Shown piece by piece: positions 1 to 12,559 of a DNA stretch of 64,000 nt. The position numbers and the translations under genes were made by a program. The first letter of the stretch is position 1. Each line of letters begins with the position of its first letter. The stretch spans positions 374,501-438,500 of the forward strand of contig OZ014412.1 in assembly GCA_963965975.1 (NCBI GenBank), read 5' to 3'. The notes under the pieces are model-generated. The model saw only the letters and a program-made list of their open reading frames with translations. It ran no database searches and was not told the origin of the DNA. The stretch comes from Xestospongia bergquistia. Lineage: Eukaryota > Porifera > Demospongiae > Haplosclerida > Petrosiidae.

Positions 1-131
1 ATAGTCCTTAAAAAAGCTGATTAGATACCCATACATACTTAACTAGCTATTTACTGTTTAATATGTTTACTAGATCTAAAAATAAATACTAGTAATTTGT
101 TATTATAGATAAAAATACAGTTCATTATTAC

Positions 132-225
132 CTCCTTTATCTGGACAATTTGGAGGATCCAAAGCCACTGATATAGATACAAGAAGGAGTATACTAAAAT
201 AATAGAGAATTAGCCGTTGAGTCAT
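132..225 (-). CDS. Signal-peptide exon of a secreted or membrane gene, partial
   Basis: The minus strand has an ATG at 225 followed by a short N-terminus and a hydrophobic run (ILYYFSILLLVSISVA), then a mature start rich in Pro and Cys. The exon ends at a GT donor at 131-130. It is 94 nt and leaves phase 1, the phase used by every receptor gene in the window. The rest of the gene lies beyond the left edge, so domains are unknown. By analogy with its neighbours it is probably another Ig/FN3 receptor, which is inference. Confidence 0.5.
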
Positions 226-311
226 GATGATTTACCGAAACAATAGACGAGTAACAAGCAACGTCATTCGTTTAAATATTTCATGCAATAACTTCGTTAT
301 ACCATAGATGG

Positions 312-404
312 TCATATTGATGATGCTATTTTTCCGTAACTAATGAACGAGCACAATATTATATCTCGAAATCCCAAGTTGAACACTCTTGTTTGTTTCT
401 GGTG

Positions 405-463
<59 letters not shown>

Positions 464-640
464 GCACTTGTGAAAGATCAAATTCATTGTTAAAATTTAA
501 TATAGTAAAGTTAGTTTTATATGTTAATTTAAAACCTGATATGACATCACTAATAGTTGTGATTTTACTCACTACTAGATCAGCTGGAGATACTAACTCA
601 CAAGAAATATTATAATCAGTTGCACGATTGCATACGCTTA
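312..640 (-). pseudogene. Degraded first Ig exon of an ITAM-type receptor
   Basis: On the minus strand the segment 468-640 aligns by eye to the first Ig exon of the receptors at 4117-4399 and 12133-12559 (KTNFTILNFNNEFDLSQV, preceded by a DVISG-type strand). The exon's end (VFNLGF) reappears at about 345-390. A dinucleotide tract lies between them and replaces the second-Cys region, yet the frame stays open. No signal peptide or following module is found. It is best read as an orphan exon relic. Confidence 0.55.
407..463. repeat. (CA)n(TA)n compound microsatellite
   Basis: An uninterrupted CA run passes directly into a TA run. It lies inside a receptor Ig exon relic, not in an intron. Confidence 0.95.
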
Positions 641-1605
641 TGAATCTTATTAACGATACTTGCGCAATATAATTAGGAATATCAGTGAACTGTAGAGAGG
701 TTGTTTAAATATCAGAAAGCAACACTACTAGTTATATTAATTTTATCATTATTTAATTTTATAGACACCACAAAGAAACAAAAAATCTCATATGCAGTAA
801 GTTAAATTCTTTTAACCCACACAGTTAATTAATTGTTTACACTGATAAGCTATGACTTTCAAAATAGTTAAATGAAAAAACTCTAAAAATGTAATGTAAC
901 TAACTTTAATGGAGCTTTGATACCCATACTTGTCCCACATGATCCTGTACATATACTCATTATTAACCAATTATGTAAATGGGAAAATATTTGATGATAC
1001 ATTATCAACAGCACATATTCTAGAAAGGAACATATCATATTAATTAATCCATTGGAAATAGACTTGGTGAGAAACTTGATGATTAATAATGTATTGAGTG
1101 AACAAAGATTGGAACAAGTGGTTTATGCAAAACCTTGGTCTTAGAGAAGAGGATATTGTCATTATCATGTATTTTGTATTAACTTTACCTTGTGTTGGTT
1201 TAGTCAAAGTTTGCTCATACCTACTGGAATGTCACCCTCATTTAAAGTACAGGACTTATGAATTCTATAAGTATTGCCTCATCCTTTTATCATTTGGTTG
1301 GAACTAAAAAATGGCCCAAGATGACATGTAATGAATTGACTTAAAAATATTTTATGAAGTTAGCTATATTGGTCCATAACAATAGTCTTTTTTGGCAAAT
1401 TTGCTAAAGTCTGAAAAACAAAAGAAATTCATTAATTTACATGTACATGTACTAGTAAAACAAACTGGACTACTGTTAATATATAGCAGCAAGTGTGTAT
1501 ATAACATGATGTTATAAATATATATAACAAAACTGAACTATGCATAACTGAGATGTACTAAATATATATAGCTTTAAAATGAAAAATTTTACAATTCATA
1601 TAACA
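641..1605. other. AT-rich intergenic stretch, no gene recognised
   Basis: No exon homologous to the surrounding receptors is visible. A 69-codon plus-strand reading frame at 1098-1307 has no recognisable motif and no supporting splice context. Confidence 0.5.
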
Positions 1606-1845
1606 TCATTTAATATTATCATATACATCAGTACTATCTTGATTTATTGTCTCATAAACTGGAGGAGTAATCAGTAATGATTGTTGTTCCATTCTACTAT
1701 ATGATACATTCTCTGTTACTTCAATTGATGACTGATCATATGATCCTTTAGTTAGACCATATGCTTCATTTTTTACTGAAAAGAACTCTTTTATAACTGG
1801 ACTACTCTCACCTCTACTCTCTTTAGTGCTGGACACTAATAGAAC

Positions 1846-1887
1846 ACACACGCACACATACATACATACATACATACATACATACAG
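1846..1887. repeat. CA/CATA microsatellite next to the tail-exon acceptor
   Basis: Read on the minus strand it is a (TATG)n(TG)n tract ending a few bases before the AG acceptor of the ITAM tail exon. Confidence 0.9.
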
Positions 1888-3721
1888 TGGTAATAGTTAC
1901 TATTATATAGTACTGACCTTTATATATCAAGATTATTATAACAATTAAGATAACAACTATAAGTATTAGGAAGATAATAATACTAATAATAATACCAGCA
2001 ATAACTACATCACTTAGTACTAGATATAAAAGAGACAGATATAATCAACAACACTAATAATATATATAACTTACTACTAGGTCTACTATCTGTAGACTGG
2101 GGACTTTTTATAGTGGGTGTAGCTGATATTGGAGGTACTCCTGCAGTGGTAGGAGTTGGTTCTACTGTTGACATAATATGTTAATTAATTGTACACAGAA
2201 ATGGTACTCACTTGGTTGAATAATGATCTCTCCAGTAGAAATAACCTCTGATGTACCATATTTGTTTGAAGTGGTAATATTAAATGAGAATGATCCTCCA
2301 TTAGTTAATACAATAGTAAGATGAAGTATTACTGATATACTTCATAAAAGAAAAGCTCTCACTTCGTACAATAGAGTTATCAGTTATATTAATAATAGTT
2401 ACATTGAACTGGAAGGTACTATTGTCACCAGGTGAACGAGTACAAACCTCAAGAGTCACTTGATTAGGAGATGATGTAATTGATATTAGTTCAGGTATTG
2501 ATGGTATACCTATTGTATAATATAATATTAATAATATTATGATTATGTAAATATTGAATATATTGTTTTAACTAAAAAATTTATAACTTACTTGTTTATA
2601 TGTTAGTAATTATAATACTATAAATTAAGTTAGTTACATAAACTATCAATTACTACTATATACCATATATAGTAATATTACCTTCAGTAGATATAATATT
2701 AGAGATGTTCCTCATATCAGTACCATTAGTATTGATAGCAGTAATACTACAGTAGTATCTCTCTCCAGCAAACACTGGACCTACACTAGTACTACCCATC
2801 AAATTATCATCAACACATCCAGTAAGATTAGAACATGATAACATATCATAAAGTTGATTTGAACTATCCTCTCCATCAATAACACAATACACCTCTACAT
2901 CAGCAATATCTTGACCTCCAGTATGACGAAATATCCATGATATATTAATATTACCATTAGATGGAATAACATTGACTGTCTGGAACATTGGAGCTAACAG
3001 ATAACAGAGATATATCATATATACACATTGATATAACACAATTACCTCTTCTCATTGTCATTAATGTAATTAGATCACTGGGTTCACTCTTTAATAGACC
3101 AATGGTGTCTCCCATAGTAACAGCTATCACAGTAACATTATATGTAGTACTGGGGATAATGCCCCAGATAATTAATGTGGTATTAGTAGTATTTAAGATG
3201 ACATCAGAGGGAGGAGGTGGTACCATGACAACATGATAATAACTAACAGTTGGAGTACCCAGTTCACTAGGAGGTGACCATGTTAGTTTGACACTTGTAT
3301 CAGTGACATCCATCTCTCTCACATTAAGAGGAGGACCAGGTATTACTGATAAGAGAGAATATTATAATTTATGACAACAGTAATGATATTATCTATATAC
3401 CTGCTATAATGAGTTGTACTGTTTGATAGAGACCTGATCCTATACCATTACTAACAATACAGGTATATGTACCATTATCTTCATTGGTAACATTAGTTAT
3501 TGTAATCTGTCCATCTACTGATGTATTAAAATGATCACCAGGAGTTATGAGTGTATTATCTGGACCAGTCCAAGTCACATTAGGTATAGGAATACCCTCT
3601 ATATCAGTAAATGCTATCAAAGTCACTGTATTACCAGATAGTACTAGTTGAGATCTTCCATCTCTTGTAGCAGTAGGAACATCTGTTAATATATACACAA
3701 TACTTAAAAGTTTATTATATT

Positions 3722-3800
3722 ATTAAATATTTACTTACATTGTATATATACACAATACTTAAAAGTTTATTATATTATTAAATATTTACTTACATTGTAT
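3722..3800. repeat. Short tandem duplication of intron sequence
   Basis: A segment of about 55 bp containing ACAATACTTAAAAGTTTAT and the ACTTACATTGTAT donor region occurs twice in a row. This gives two candidate donor sites for the Ig B exon of receptor 1. Confidence 0.7.
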
Positions 3801-4478
3801 ATCTAGTATAAAACTAATGGTAGTTGATCCAACATCATTACTAACAGTAAGTGTATAGTTACCAGACTGGTTACGTTGAACATTAGTAAGTGTTATAATG
3901 TAGTCAGTTAGTATGATATCATTACTGCCATTAGATAGTAGGGGTTGACCCTCATGTGTCCACTGTGATGTTAGTAGAGGAGGAAATGGAGTAGGAGCTC
4001 CTAGATTTACTGTAATGTTATTACCCTCTATTATTGACTGAGTAATAACAGGAGTTAATAGAGATAGTAGAACTAGATAAATATAATTACATGATTATAT
4101 TAATAATAGCATGTACCTGGAAAACCTAAATTAAACTCTCTTCTTACAAGACTACTTCCAGTTTGTGCACACTGTATTAGTGCCTGATCAAACTCACTGG
4201 TAAAGTTTAGTATAGTAAAGTTAGTCTCAAATGTTAGTGATATTCCTGGTATGACATCTCCAATAGCTGTGATTTTACCCACTAGATCTGCTGGAGATAT
4301 TAACTCACCAGCAGAATTATAATCAGTTAGTAGTGGTGTACTATCTGTTGATCTCTTGACTAACCATCTTGTTTGTACTTGTCCAATATTGTAGATCACA
4401 CAATAAAGACATACATTGAGTGACGATCATCTTATAAGAACCTCCTCAGTTATTATATGTAAAAGAGTTCATATAACA

Positions 4479-7267
4479 TCATTTGATATTATCATATACA
4501 TCAGTATTATCTTGATTTATTGTCTCATAAACTGGAGGAGTAATCAGCGATGATTGTTGTTCCATTCTACTATATGATACATTCTCTGTTACTTCAATTG
4601 ATGACTGATCATATGATCCTTTAGTTAGACCATATGCTTCATTTTTTACTGAAAAGAACTCTTTTATAACTGGACTACTCTCACCTCTACTCTCTTTAGT
4701 ACTGGACACTAATAGAACACACACATACATACATACATACATACACACATACACACATATAGTGGTAATAGTTACTATTATATAGTACTGACCTTTATAT
4801 ATCAAGATTATTATAACAATTAAGATAACAACTATTAGTATTAGGAAGATAATAATACTAATAATAATACCAGCAATAACTACATCACTTAGTACTTGAT
4901 ATAAAAGAGACAGATATAATCAACAACACTAATAATATATATAACTTACTACTAGGTCTACTATCTGTAGACTGAGGACTTCTTATAGTGGGTGTGGTTG
5001 ATATTGGAGGTAGTCCTGTAGTAATAGGAGTTGGTCCTATATTATTAATACATAAATTACATGTATTTATTGAAATTACAGTCACTTACTTGGTACAATC
5101 ATAATAACTGAAGAGTTTCTTGATTGTTCTGATTTCCCATATATATTACTAGATATAACAATGAATTGATATCTTCCTGGACTTAGTTCTACTTCAATAG
5201 TAGCATTTATACTAACTCCATTAAACTCTGATAATTGTGGTGTCACAGTCATCATAGTCTGGTTAATACCCAGTACAATAATAATGTAATGGAAAGTAGA
5301 GACATCAGTTATACCAGAATACATTGTATAGATAGAAAGGATAGCTTGACCTGGATGATCTCCTGATACTGAACTAATAATAGGTTTAGATGGAATATCT
5401 ACATTATATTATAATAACAATACTATAGTTGATATATACTACTTACCAGTTATAACATTAATAGTGTTACTTCTCATCATATCATTACCAATACTATTAC
5501 TAACAGTTACTATACAACTGTAATTTGTACCAGCAGTTACTGGGCCTACTGATATACTCTCTACAATACACTCATTCATTGAAGTACATAATAAAGTGCT
5601 AGTAAGTTCACTAGAATTATCACTCTCTTCTAGTTCTTCACAAGATATACTGATGTTATTTAATGGAATACCTCCAGTATGTAGAAATGTCCACTTTACA
5701 GTCAGATTACCATTAACATTAGTTAATAGAACACTTTGTAGTTCAGGAACTAGACACACAATATAATAACTACATTATAACTGATCATTACTTACCTGTT
5801 GATGTAGTGTTAAAGATGATAACAGTACTAGAGTTACTAGCTAATGTTCCAAGTACATTGTGAGTAGAATAAGCTCTCACTCTTATAGAATACTGTGTAT
5901 TAGGATATAGACCAGTTATCATTACACTGTTAATAAAGGTAGGATCTGTACTATTAGTAGCAGTATAGTTTATCATTATAGTTGATAAACCATTAGTTAA
6001 TGAATCTAACATCACTGTAAATAGAGAGAGAGGTGATGTACCCAGTACAGCAGGATTACACCATGTTAGATTAACTGTAGTAGATCCTGGATCACCTATA
6101 ATACTAACTTCTTGTGGTTGTGAGGGAGGATCTTTAACAGAGAGAATATAATATGAGCAAAAGAATACTTTACTTACCAACAACTACTAGTTCAATGATA
6201 TTATTAATAGACAAAGTAGTATTAACTACTGTGTTCTCTAATGTATTATTATAATGACCACCATCACTTAATAATACTGATGTAATCATAAGTTGACCCA
6301 ATATATCACTATTAAATCTTCCACCTGATGATATAGATAATCCTCCATCTTTATTCCAAATAGATGATGGGATAGGATTACCACTAATATTAGTATATGA
6401 TGTAATAATGACATCATTATTAGTGATAACATATACTGGTCCACTCTGTATTATACCTTCAGGACCATCTATAATAAACAGACAGTTCTATTATATTATA
6501 ATACGAGACATGTCTTACTTACATTGTACATCTAGTATGAAGTATCCTGTTGAGTTACCCCCTTCATTAGATGCTATCATACTATAATTACCAGACTGAT
6601 AACGAGACACAGATGAGAAGGTAATATATGGGTATACTGATATATTAGGATTAGTACTATCAGAACTAATGACCACTTCATTATAGAACCAAGTAAAGTG
6701 AGGTAATAGAGGATAACCTGTTGTGTTCTCAATATTAAATGAAAAGGTAGTGTTCTCAGCCACAGACTGTGGAATAGACACTTGATGAAGTATAGGAAGG
6801 TCTGAGTATAGATATTTATGGAAACATATAAATTACTTACAAAGCAACTTACTAACAATTCTTAATGTAAAATTAGCTAGCACTGTGTTACCAAGTCCAC
6901 ACTCTAGTAATGCCATATCTAGTGAACTATCAAATGTTAATATAGTGAGATTAGAACGAGATATTTCATTTCCAATAGGTACACCAGTAGCCATAAAGTT
7001 GTCACTATTAGGAGATGTCCCTGTACCATTTATATCAAATACTAAAGGGAATCTAAGCTCTCCAACTTTAGTAAGTTGCCATGTAGTAAAAACAGTGTTA
7101 TTTTCAAAGGTCACTTCACAGAACACCATAATATTCATAGCACCCTTCACTGCAGCTAGTACAGGAGTCTGACCATCTTGTGAAACAGGATATGTTGACA
7201 ATCCATTAGAATTATCTAATAGACTTATAAGACCCAACACAACAGCTACTACATGAAGATATTCCAT
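4479..7267 (-). CDS. ITAM-tailed Ig/FN3 receptor 2, apparently intact
   Basis: Type I membrane receptor, predicted to be activating. Exons: signal peptide plus Ig A 6853-7267 (start MEYLHVVAVVLGLISLL), Ig B 6523-6801, Ig C 6178-6468, FN3 A 5796-6131, FN3 B 5447-5749, FN3 C 5090-5398, stalk 4950-5036, transmembrane 4793-4894, tail 4479-4708. All introns are phase 1 with GT..AG ends, and the phases close without a break. The transmembrane exon encodes an Ile/Val-rich helix with no buried charge, so no partner adaptor is required. The tail carries ITAM YETINQDNTDVYDNI and a YSRM site. In other animals ITAM tyrosines are phosphorylated by Src-family kinases and bind tandem SH2 domains of Syk-type kinases; Tyr-x-x-Met recruits PI3K p85. 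The ectodomain differs clearly from the 9222-12559 gene, so its ligand is probably different. Confidence 0.8.
4719..4760. repeat. CA/CATA microsatellite next to the tail-exon acceptor
   Basis: Imperfect ACAC/ATAC repeats in the intron between the transmembrane and tail exons of receptor 2, ending close to the acceptor. Confidence 0.85.
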
Positions 7268-7429
7268 TGTATATGTTATGTAAACATCCTCTAGTTATTA
7301 TGTGTAAAAGAATTCATACAACATAGGAAAAGTTGTATTGACCACTTGACCAAATATTAGAGATAATGCTAACAGAACTAAGAACCAGTATATAATGAAG
7401 TTAATATAATTTTAATAATTCATATAACA

Positions 7430-7671
7430 TCATTTGATATTATCATATACATCAGTACTATCTTGATTTATTGTCTCATAAACTGGAGGAGTAATCAGTA
7501 ATGATTGTTGTTCCATTCTACTATATGATACATTCTCTGTTACTTCAATTGATGACTGATCATATGATCCTTTAGTTAGACCATGCCATATGCTTCATTT
7601 TTTACTGAGAAGAACTCTTTTATCACTGGACTACTCTCACCTCTACTCTCTTTAGTACTGGACACTAATAG

Positions 7672-7741
<70 letters not shown>

Positions 7742-8847
7742 TACATACATACAGTGGTAATAGTTACTATTATATAGTACTGACCTTTATATATCAAGAT
7801 TATTATAACAATTAAGATAACAACTATTAGTACTAGGAAGATAATAATACTAATAATAATACCAGCAATAACTACATCACTTAGTACTTGATATAAAAGA
7901 GACAGATATAATCAACAACACTAATGATATATATAACTTACTACTAGGTCTACTATCTGTAGACTGGAGGCTTGTTATAGGGGGTGTGGCTTGAGGTATT
8001 CCTGTAGTAGTAGGAGTTGGTCCTATATTATTAATACATAAATTACATGTAATTATTCAAATTACAGTCACTTACTTGGTACAATCATAATAACTGAAGA
8101 GTTTCCTGATTGTTCTGATTTCCCATATATATTACTAGATATAACAATGCATTGATATCTTCCTGGACTTAGTACTACTTAATAGTATCATTTATACTGA
8201 CTCCATTAAACTCTGATAATTGTGGTGGCACAGTCATTATAGTCTGGTTAATACCCAGTACAATAATAATGACCACTTCATTATAGAACCAAGTAAAGTG
8301 AGGTAATAGAGGATAACCTGTTGTGTTCTCAATATTAAATGAAAAGGTAGTGTTCTCTATCACATACTGTGGAATAGAGAATTGATGAAGTATAGGAAGG
8401 TCTTAAGATATTAATATTGAATATTTTATAATGATGTAATGATGACATACTGATTAATTTCAAGTCAAATCTTGCTGCACCTGAACCACATCCAATTTGA
8501 GTATTATCAAATGTACTATAAAATTCTATGATAGTGAAATTAGTTCTAGAACTAGTAACAATGTTATCTTCAACAAAGAAGTTCTTAAATCCGACATTTC
8601 CTGCTCCATTAAGTTGAAATGTAATGATAGTATTAGACATTCCAGGTCTAATGAGTGTCCATTGTGTTTGTCTTAAATCTCCATTTCTGGTCACTCTACA
8701 ATAAAACTCAACATTAGAATCATTTACTACAGCAGCTATCACAGGATTAGTACCATCACTACCTTTAGGAATAATTGTAGCATTTAAATCTTGTCCTAGA
8801 ACATAAGATAGTATTGTTAACAATATAAAGACTAGAACAGACATCAT
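7430..8847 (-). pseudogene. Deletion-chimera receptor with lost ITAM
   Basis: Signal peptide plus Ig A exon 8451-8847 (start MMSVLVFILLTILSYVLG) is intact. The next exon, 8076-8401, begins as Ig B but switches at about 8268-8280 into the middle of an FN3 C module. This removes the Ig C, FN3 A and FN3 B exons found in receptor 2. A 1-nt loss near 8182 then creates a stop. Stalk 7942-8022 and transmembrane 7785-7886 exons follow. The tail exon has a 5-nt insertion (CCATG duplicated near 7590), so it stops soon after NEAYG and the ITAM codons at 7430-7500 are out of frame. At most a short secreted Ig A/partial Ig product could be made. Confidence 0.75.
7674..7752. repeat. Long (CA)n microsatellite
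   Basis: About 60 bases of pure CA followed by CATA units. It sits in the intron just before the acceptor of the broken tail exon and is the longest member of this recurrent tract. Confidence 0.95.
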
Positions 8848-9221
8848 ATCAACAGATATAGAGTTAATACTGGTCAATAATGGAGTCTCTAATGACTGAC
8901 ATTCCTAAATGAGCAAATATATCGTCACAGTGTGTAAACTTTAACTAAATCCACTAGTTATAATATAAACAGTAGCTATCATAGTTTATAAACTCTTCAT
9001 AATTAAGAATTAACTTGTACCACATCTGTGAGATATGATTGTAATGAAATTTAAAGAATGTACTATTACAAATTTATAACAATAATTTGAAATACTTTGT
9101 ATTTAGTTTTCAATTTATTGTCTATAAATAATATTATGCTGTTTAAACACTGTATTTTACAAAAATTATATACACAACTAATGGTTGAATATTTATAGCT
9201 TTAAAATCAATACTACATACA
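8848..9221. other. Short intergenic spacer
   Basis: AT-rich. Nothing coding is seen between the start of the chimeric pseudogene and the stop codon of the next receptor. Confidence 0.5.
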
Positions 9222-12200
9222 TCATATATAGTCATTAATATTATCATATACATCAGTACTATTTTGATTTATTGTCTCATAAACTGGAGGAGTAATCAGT
9301 GATGATTGTTGTTCCATTCTACCATATGATACATTCTCTGTTACTTCAATTGATGACTGATGAATACCATATGCATCATTTCTGAACTGTATCATCACTG
9401 GATCTTTACTCTCTTTAGTACTGGACACTAATATAAAACACACACAAACACATACAGTGGTAATAGTTACTATATAGTACTGACTTTTATATATCAAGAT
9501 TATTATAACAATTTAAGATAACAACTATTAGTATTAGGAAGATAATAATACTACTAATAATAATACTAGCAATAACTACATTATATTTTGAGAAAAACAT
9601 GTCATTATTAATTTGTCTATTACATTAATGACATATTATCTACTGGACCATAACATGTACATATCATGACATACACATATTATGACATACCTTTATTTTT
9701 ATAGAAGATATAGAAGATAATAAGTCCAACAAGAACAACAATAGCTATTATAATAATAATAGTAATAACAATACCAACAATAGCTCCACCACTTAGTCCT
9801 AAATATAAGATAGAGATATATAGTATACAATAATAGTAATAACTTACCACTAGGACTGCTCTCTGTAGGTGGACTTGTAGTAGGTGTGATTGATATTGGA
9901 ATTGATATTGAAAATATTATTTTGGTAGTAGGTGTGGTTGATAGTCCTACAGTTGATGTGATGATGGATGTAGTAGTAGTTTGAGTAGCTTATGTATTGA
10001 AATGTAATGTATATTATGTATTATGTAGTACAGTGAACAAAATAGAGAAAATAAAGTAATATAAATTATATTATGTAGTCATTAAGGAACTCTATATTAT
10101 ATACACATAAAAACTGATAACCTCTCTATAATCAGGGTTACTATGATAACATCTCTAGTGGTTGTACATATTGTTTAATAAAGTAATAATATGAGTAGAC
10201 TCACTTGGTTGGATAGTGATCTCTCCAGTAGAAATAGCATCAGATGTACCATATTGGTTTGTAGTTGTAATATTAAATAAGAATGATCCTCCATTAGTTA
10301 ATACAATAGTAAGAGGTACTATAGTATTACTGATATACTTCATAAAAGAAAAGCCCTCACTTTCTACAATAGAGTTATCAGTTATATTAATAATAGTTAC
10401 ATTGAACTGGAAGGTACAATTGTCACCAGGTGAACGAGTACGAACCTCAAGAGTCACTTGACCAGGAGATGAAGTGTTTGATATGAACACAGGTAATGAT
10501 GGTATACCTAGAGATGTTATCAGTAATTGAGGAAATGATTAACAAATTAACTAACTCTACAGACACATATAGTCTGTGGTCAATCAGATGATATATTGAA
10601 ATCAAACACTACATTATGACATAGTCATAATGTAGTTATGTAGTTATTTATTTTACAAAGTAAGTTCTAATGTCTATCATACCATTGTTTGTTATAGCTA
10701 CATAAACTATCAATTACTACTATATACCATATATGGTAATATTACCTTCAGTGGATATAATATTGGAGATGTTCCTCATATTAGTACCATTAGTATTGAT
10801 AGCAGTAATACTACAGTAGTATCTCTCTCCAGCAAACACTGGACCTACACTAGTACTACCCATCAAATTATCATCAACACATCCAGTTAGATTAGAACAT
10901 GATAACATATTATAAAGTTGATTTGAACTACCCTCTCCATCAATAACACAATACACCTCTATATCATCAATATCTTGACCTCCAGTATGACGAAATATCC
11001 ATGATATATTAATATTACCATTAGATGGAATAACATTGACTGTCTGGAACATTGGAGCTAACAGATAACAGAGATATATCATATATATACATTGATATAA
11101 CACAATTACCTCCTCTCATTGTCATAAAGGTAATTGGATCACCAGGTTCACTCTTTAATAGACCAATGGTGTCTCCCATGGCAACAGCTATCACAGTAAC
11201 ATCATATGTAGTACCAGGGATAATGCCCCTGATAATTAGTATAGTATTAGTAGTATTTAAGATGACATCAGAGGGAGGAGGTGGTACCATGACAACATGA
11301 TAATAACTAACAGTTGGAGTACCCAGTTCACTAGGAGGTGACCATGTTAGTTTGACACTTGTATCAGTGACATCCATCTCTCTCACATTAAGAGGAGGAC
11401 CAGGTATCACTGATAAGAGCGAGTATCATAATTTATGACAACAGTAATGATATTATCTATATACCTGCTATAATGAGTTGTACTGTTTGATATAGACCTG
11501 ATCCTATACCATTACTAACAATACAGGTATATGTACCATTATCTTTATTGGTAACATTAGTTATTGTAATCTGTCCATCTACTGATGTATTAAAATGATC
11601 ACCAGGAGTTATGAGTGTATTATCTGGACCAGTCCAAGTCACATTAGGTACAGGATTACCCTCTATATCAGTAAATGCTATCAAAGTCACTGTATTACCA
11701 GACAGTACTGGTTGAGATCTTCCATCTCTTGTACATGTAGCAGTAAGATCTGTTGATACATAACCAATATACTAGTTACAAAATAATGTTTACTTACATT
11801 GTACATCTAGTATAAAACTAGTGGTAGTTGATCCAGCATCATTACTAACAGTAAGTGTATAGTTACCAGACTGGTTACGTTGAACATTAGTAAGTGTTAT
11901 AATGTAGTCAGTTAGTATAATATCATTATTGCTATTAGATAGTAGGGGTTGACCCTCATGTGTCCACTGTGATGTTAGTAGAGGAGGGAATGGAGTAGGA
12001 GCTCCTCCTATAGTTAGATCCACTGTAATATTATTACCTTCTGTTACTAACTGAGTACTAACAGGAGTTAATAGAGATGGGAGAACTAAGAATATAATAA
12101 TATGAAATTCTCTGACTTAATAGAATATGTACCTGGAAATCCAAAATTGAACTGTCTCAGAGTTGCTGTTTGTGGTCCACACTTAACTAGTGATAGATCA

Positions 12201-12559
12201 AACTCATTAGTGAAATTTAGTATAGTGAAGTTTGTCTGAAAGGTTAATGATCCTTGGATAAAAACATCTCCAATAGCTTCAATTTTACCAACTAAATCAG
12301 TAGGATTTGTGACTTTACCATTAAAATCAAAATCTAGCACTATCAATTGAGAATTATTACTTCTTCTAATCAGCCATCTTGTTACAGCTTGTGTATTACT
12401 ATTGAACACCTCACAGTAAATAGATACATTGAGTGTCCCTTCATCAGCAAACACATAAGCTGGACCACTATCAGTATTAGGAACAGTTGTGTAGGTCACT
12501 TGACTAGCGACCTTGTTAAAAACAAGAAGAGCTGCTAGATACCACAGAATCGCTTTCAT
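9222..12559 (-). CDS. ITAM-tailed Ig/FN3 receptor 3, activating twin of the 27410-33323 receptor
   Basis: Exons: signal peptide plus Ig A 12133-12559 (start MKAILWYLAALLVFNKVASQ), Ig B 11798-12085, Ig C 11465-11749, FN3 A 11110-11409, FN3 B 10746-11057, FN3 C 10205-10507, Thr-rich stalk 9848-9988, transmembrane 9691-9798, tail 9222-9427. Eight of the nine exons correspond one to one with the plus-strand ITIM gene, seven of them with identical lengths (Ig C is 6 nt longer). The tail does not correspond: it is of the receptor 1/2 kind, with ITAM YETINQNSTDVYDNI, a YGRM site and a short extra C-terminus. A second, ITAM-type transmembrane exon relic at about 9485-9582 lies between the used transmembrane exon and the tail. 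It has lost its acceptor and carries an inserted T, so it is presumably skipped. Phase 1 is kept when 9691-9798 is spliced to 9427. Confidence 0.8.

Larger units (their letters stand above)
1606..4399 (-). pseudogene. ITAM-tailed Ig/FN3 receptor 1, 5'-truncated and frameshifted
   Basis: Exons on the minus strand: partial Ig A (4117 to about 4420), Ig B 3794-4072, Ig C 3401-3682, FN3 A 3046-3345, FN3 B 2682-2993, FN3 C 2212-2509, Ser/Thr/Pro stalk 2075-2164, transmembrane 1918-2019, tail 1606-1835. The FN3 C exon is 298 nt while both intact homologues are 303 nt, a net 5-nt loss that breaks the frame. Upstream of Ig A there is no signal peptide: the sequence runs directly into the 3' flank of the next gene. 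The tail exon itself is intact, with ITAM YETINQDSTDVYDNI, a YSRM site and upstream tyrosines. The organisation suggests unequal recombination removed the 5' end. An assembly collapse is an alternative. Confidence 0.75.

Noticed and set aside
343..615. Plus-strand frame through the CA/TA microsatellite
   Set aside because: Antisense to the Ig exon relic; the His-Thr and Tyr-Ile repeats are produced by the dinucleotide tract.
1098..1307. 69-codon plus-strand reading frame
   Set aside because: No homology recognised, no signal peptide or motif, and no splice sites matching the local gene style.
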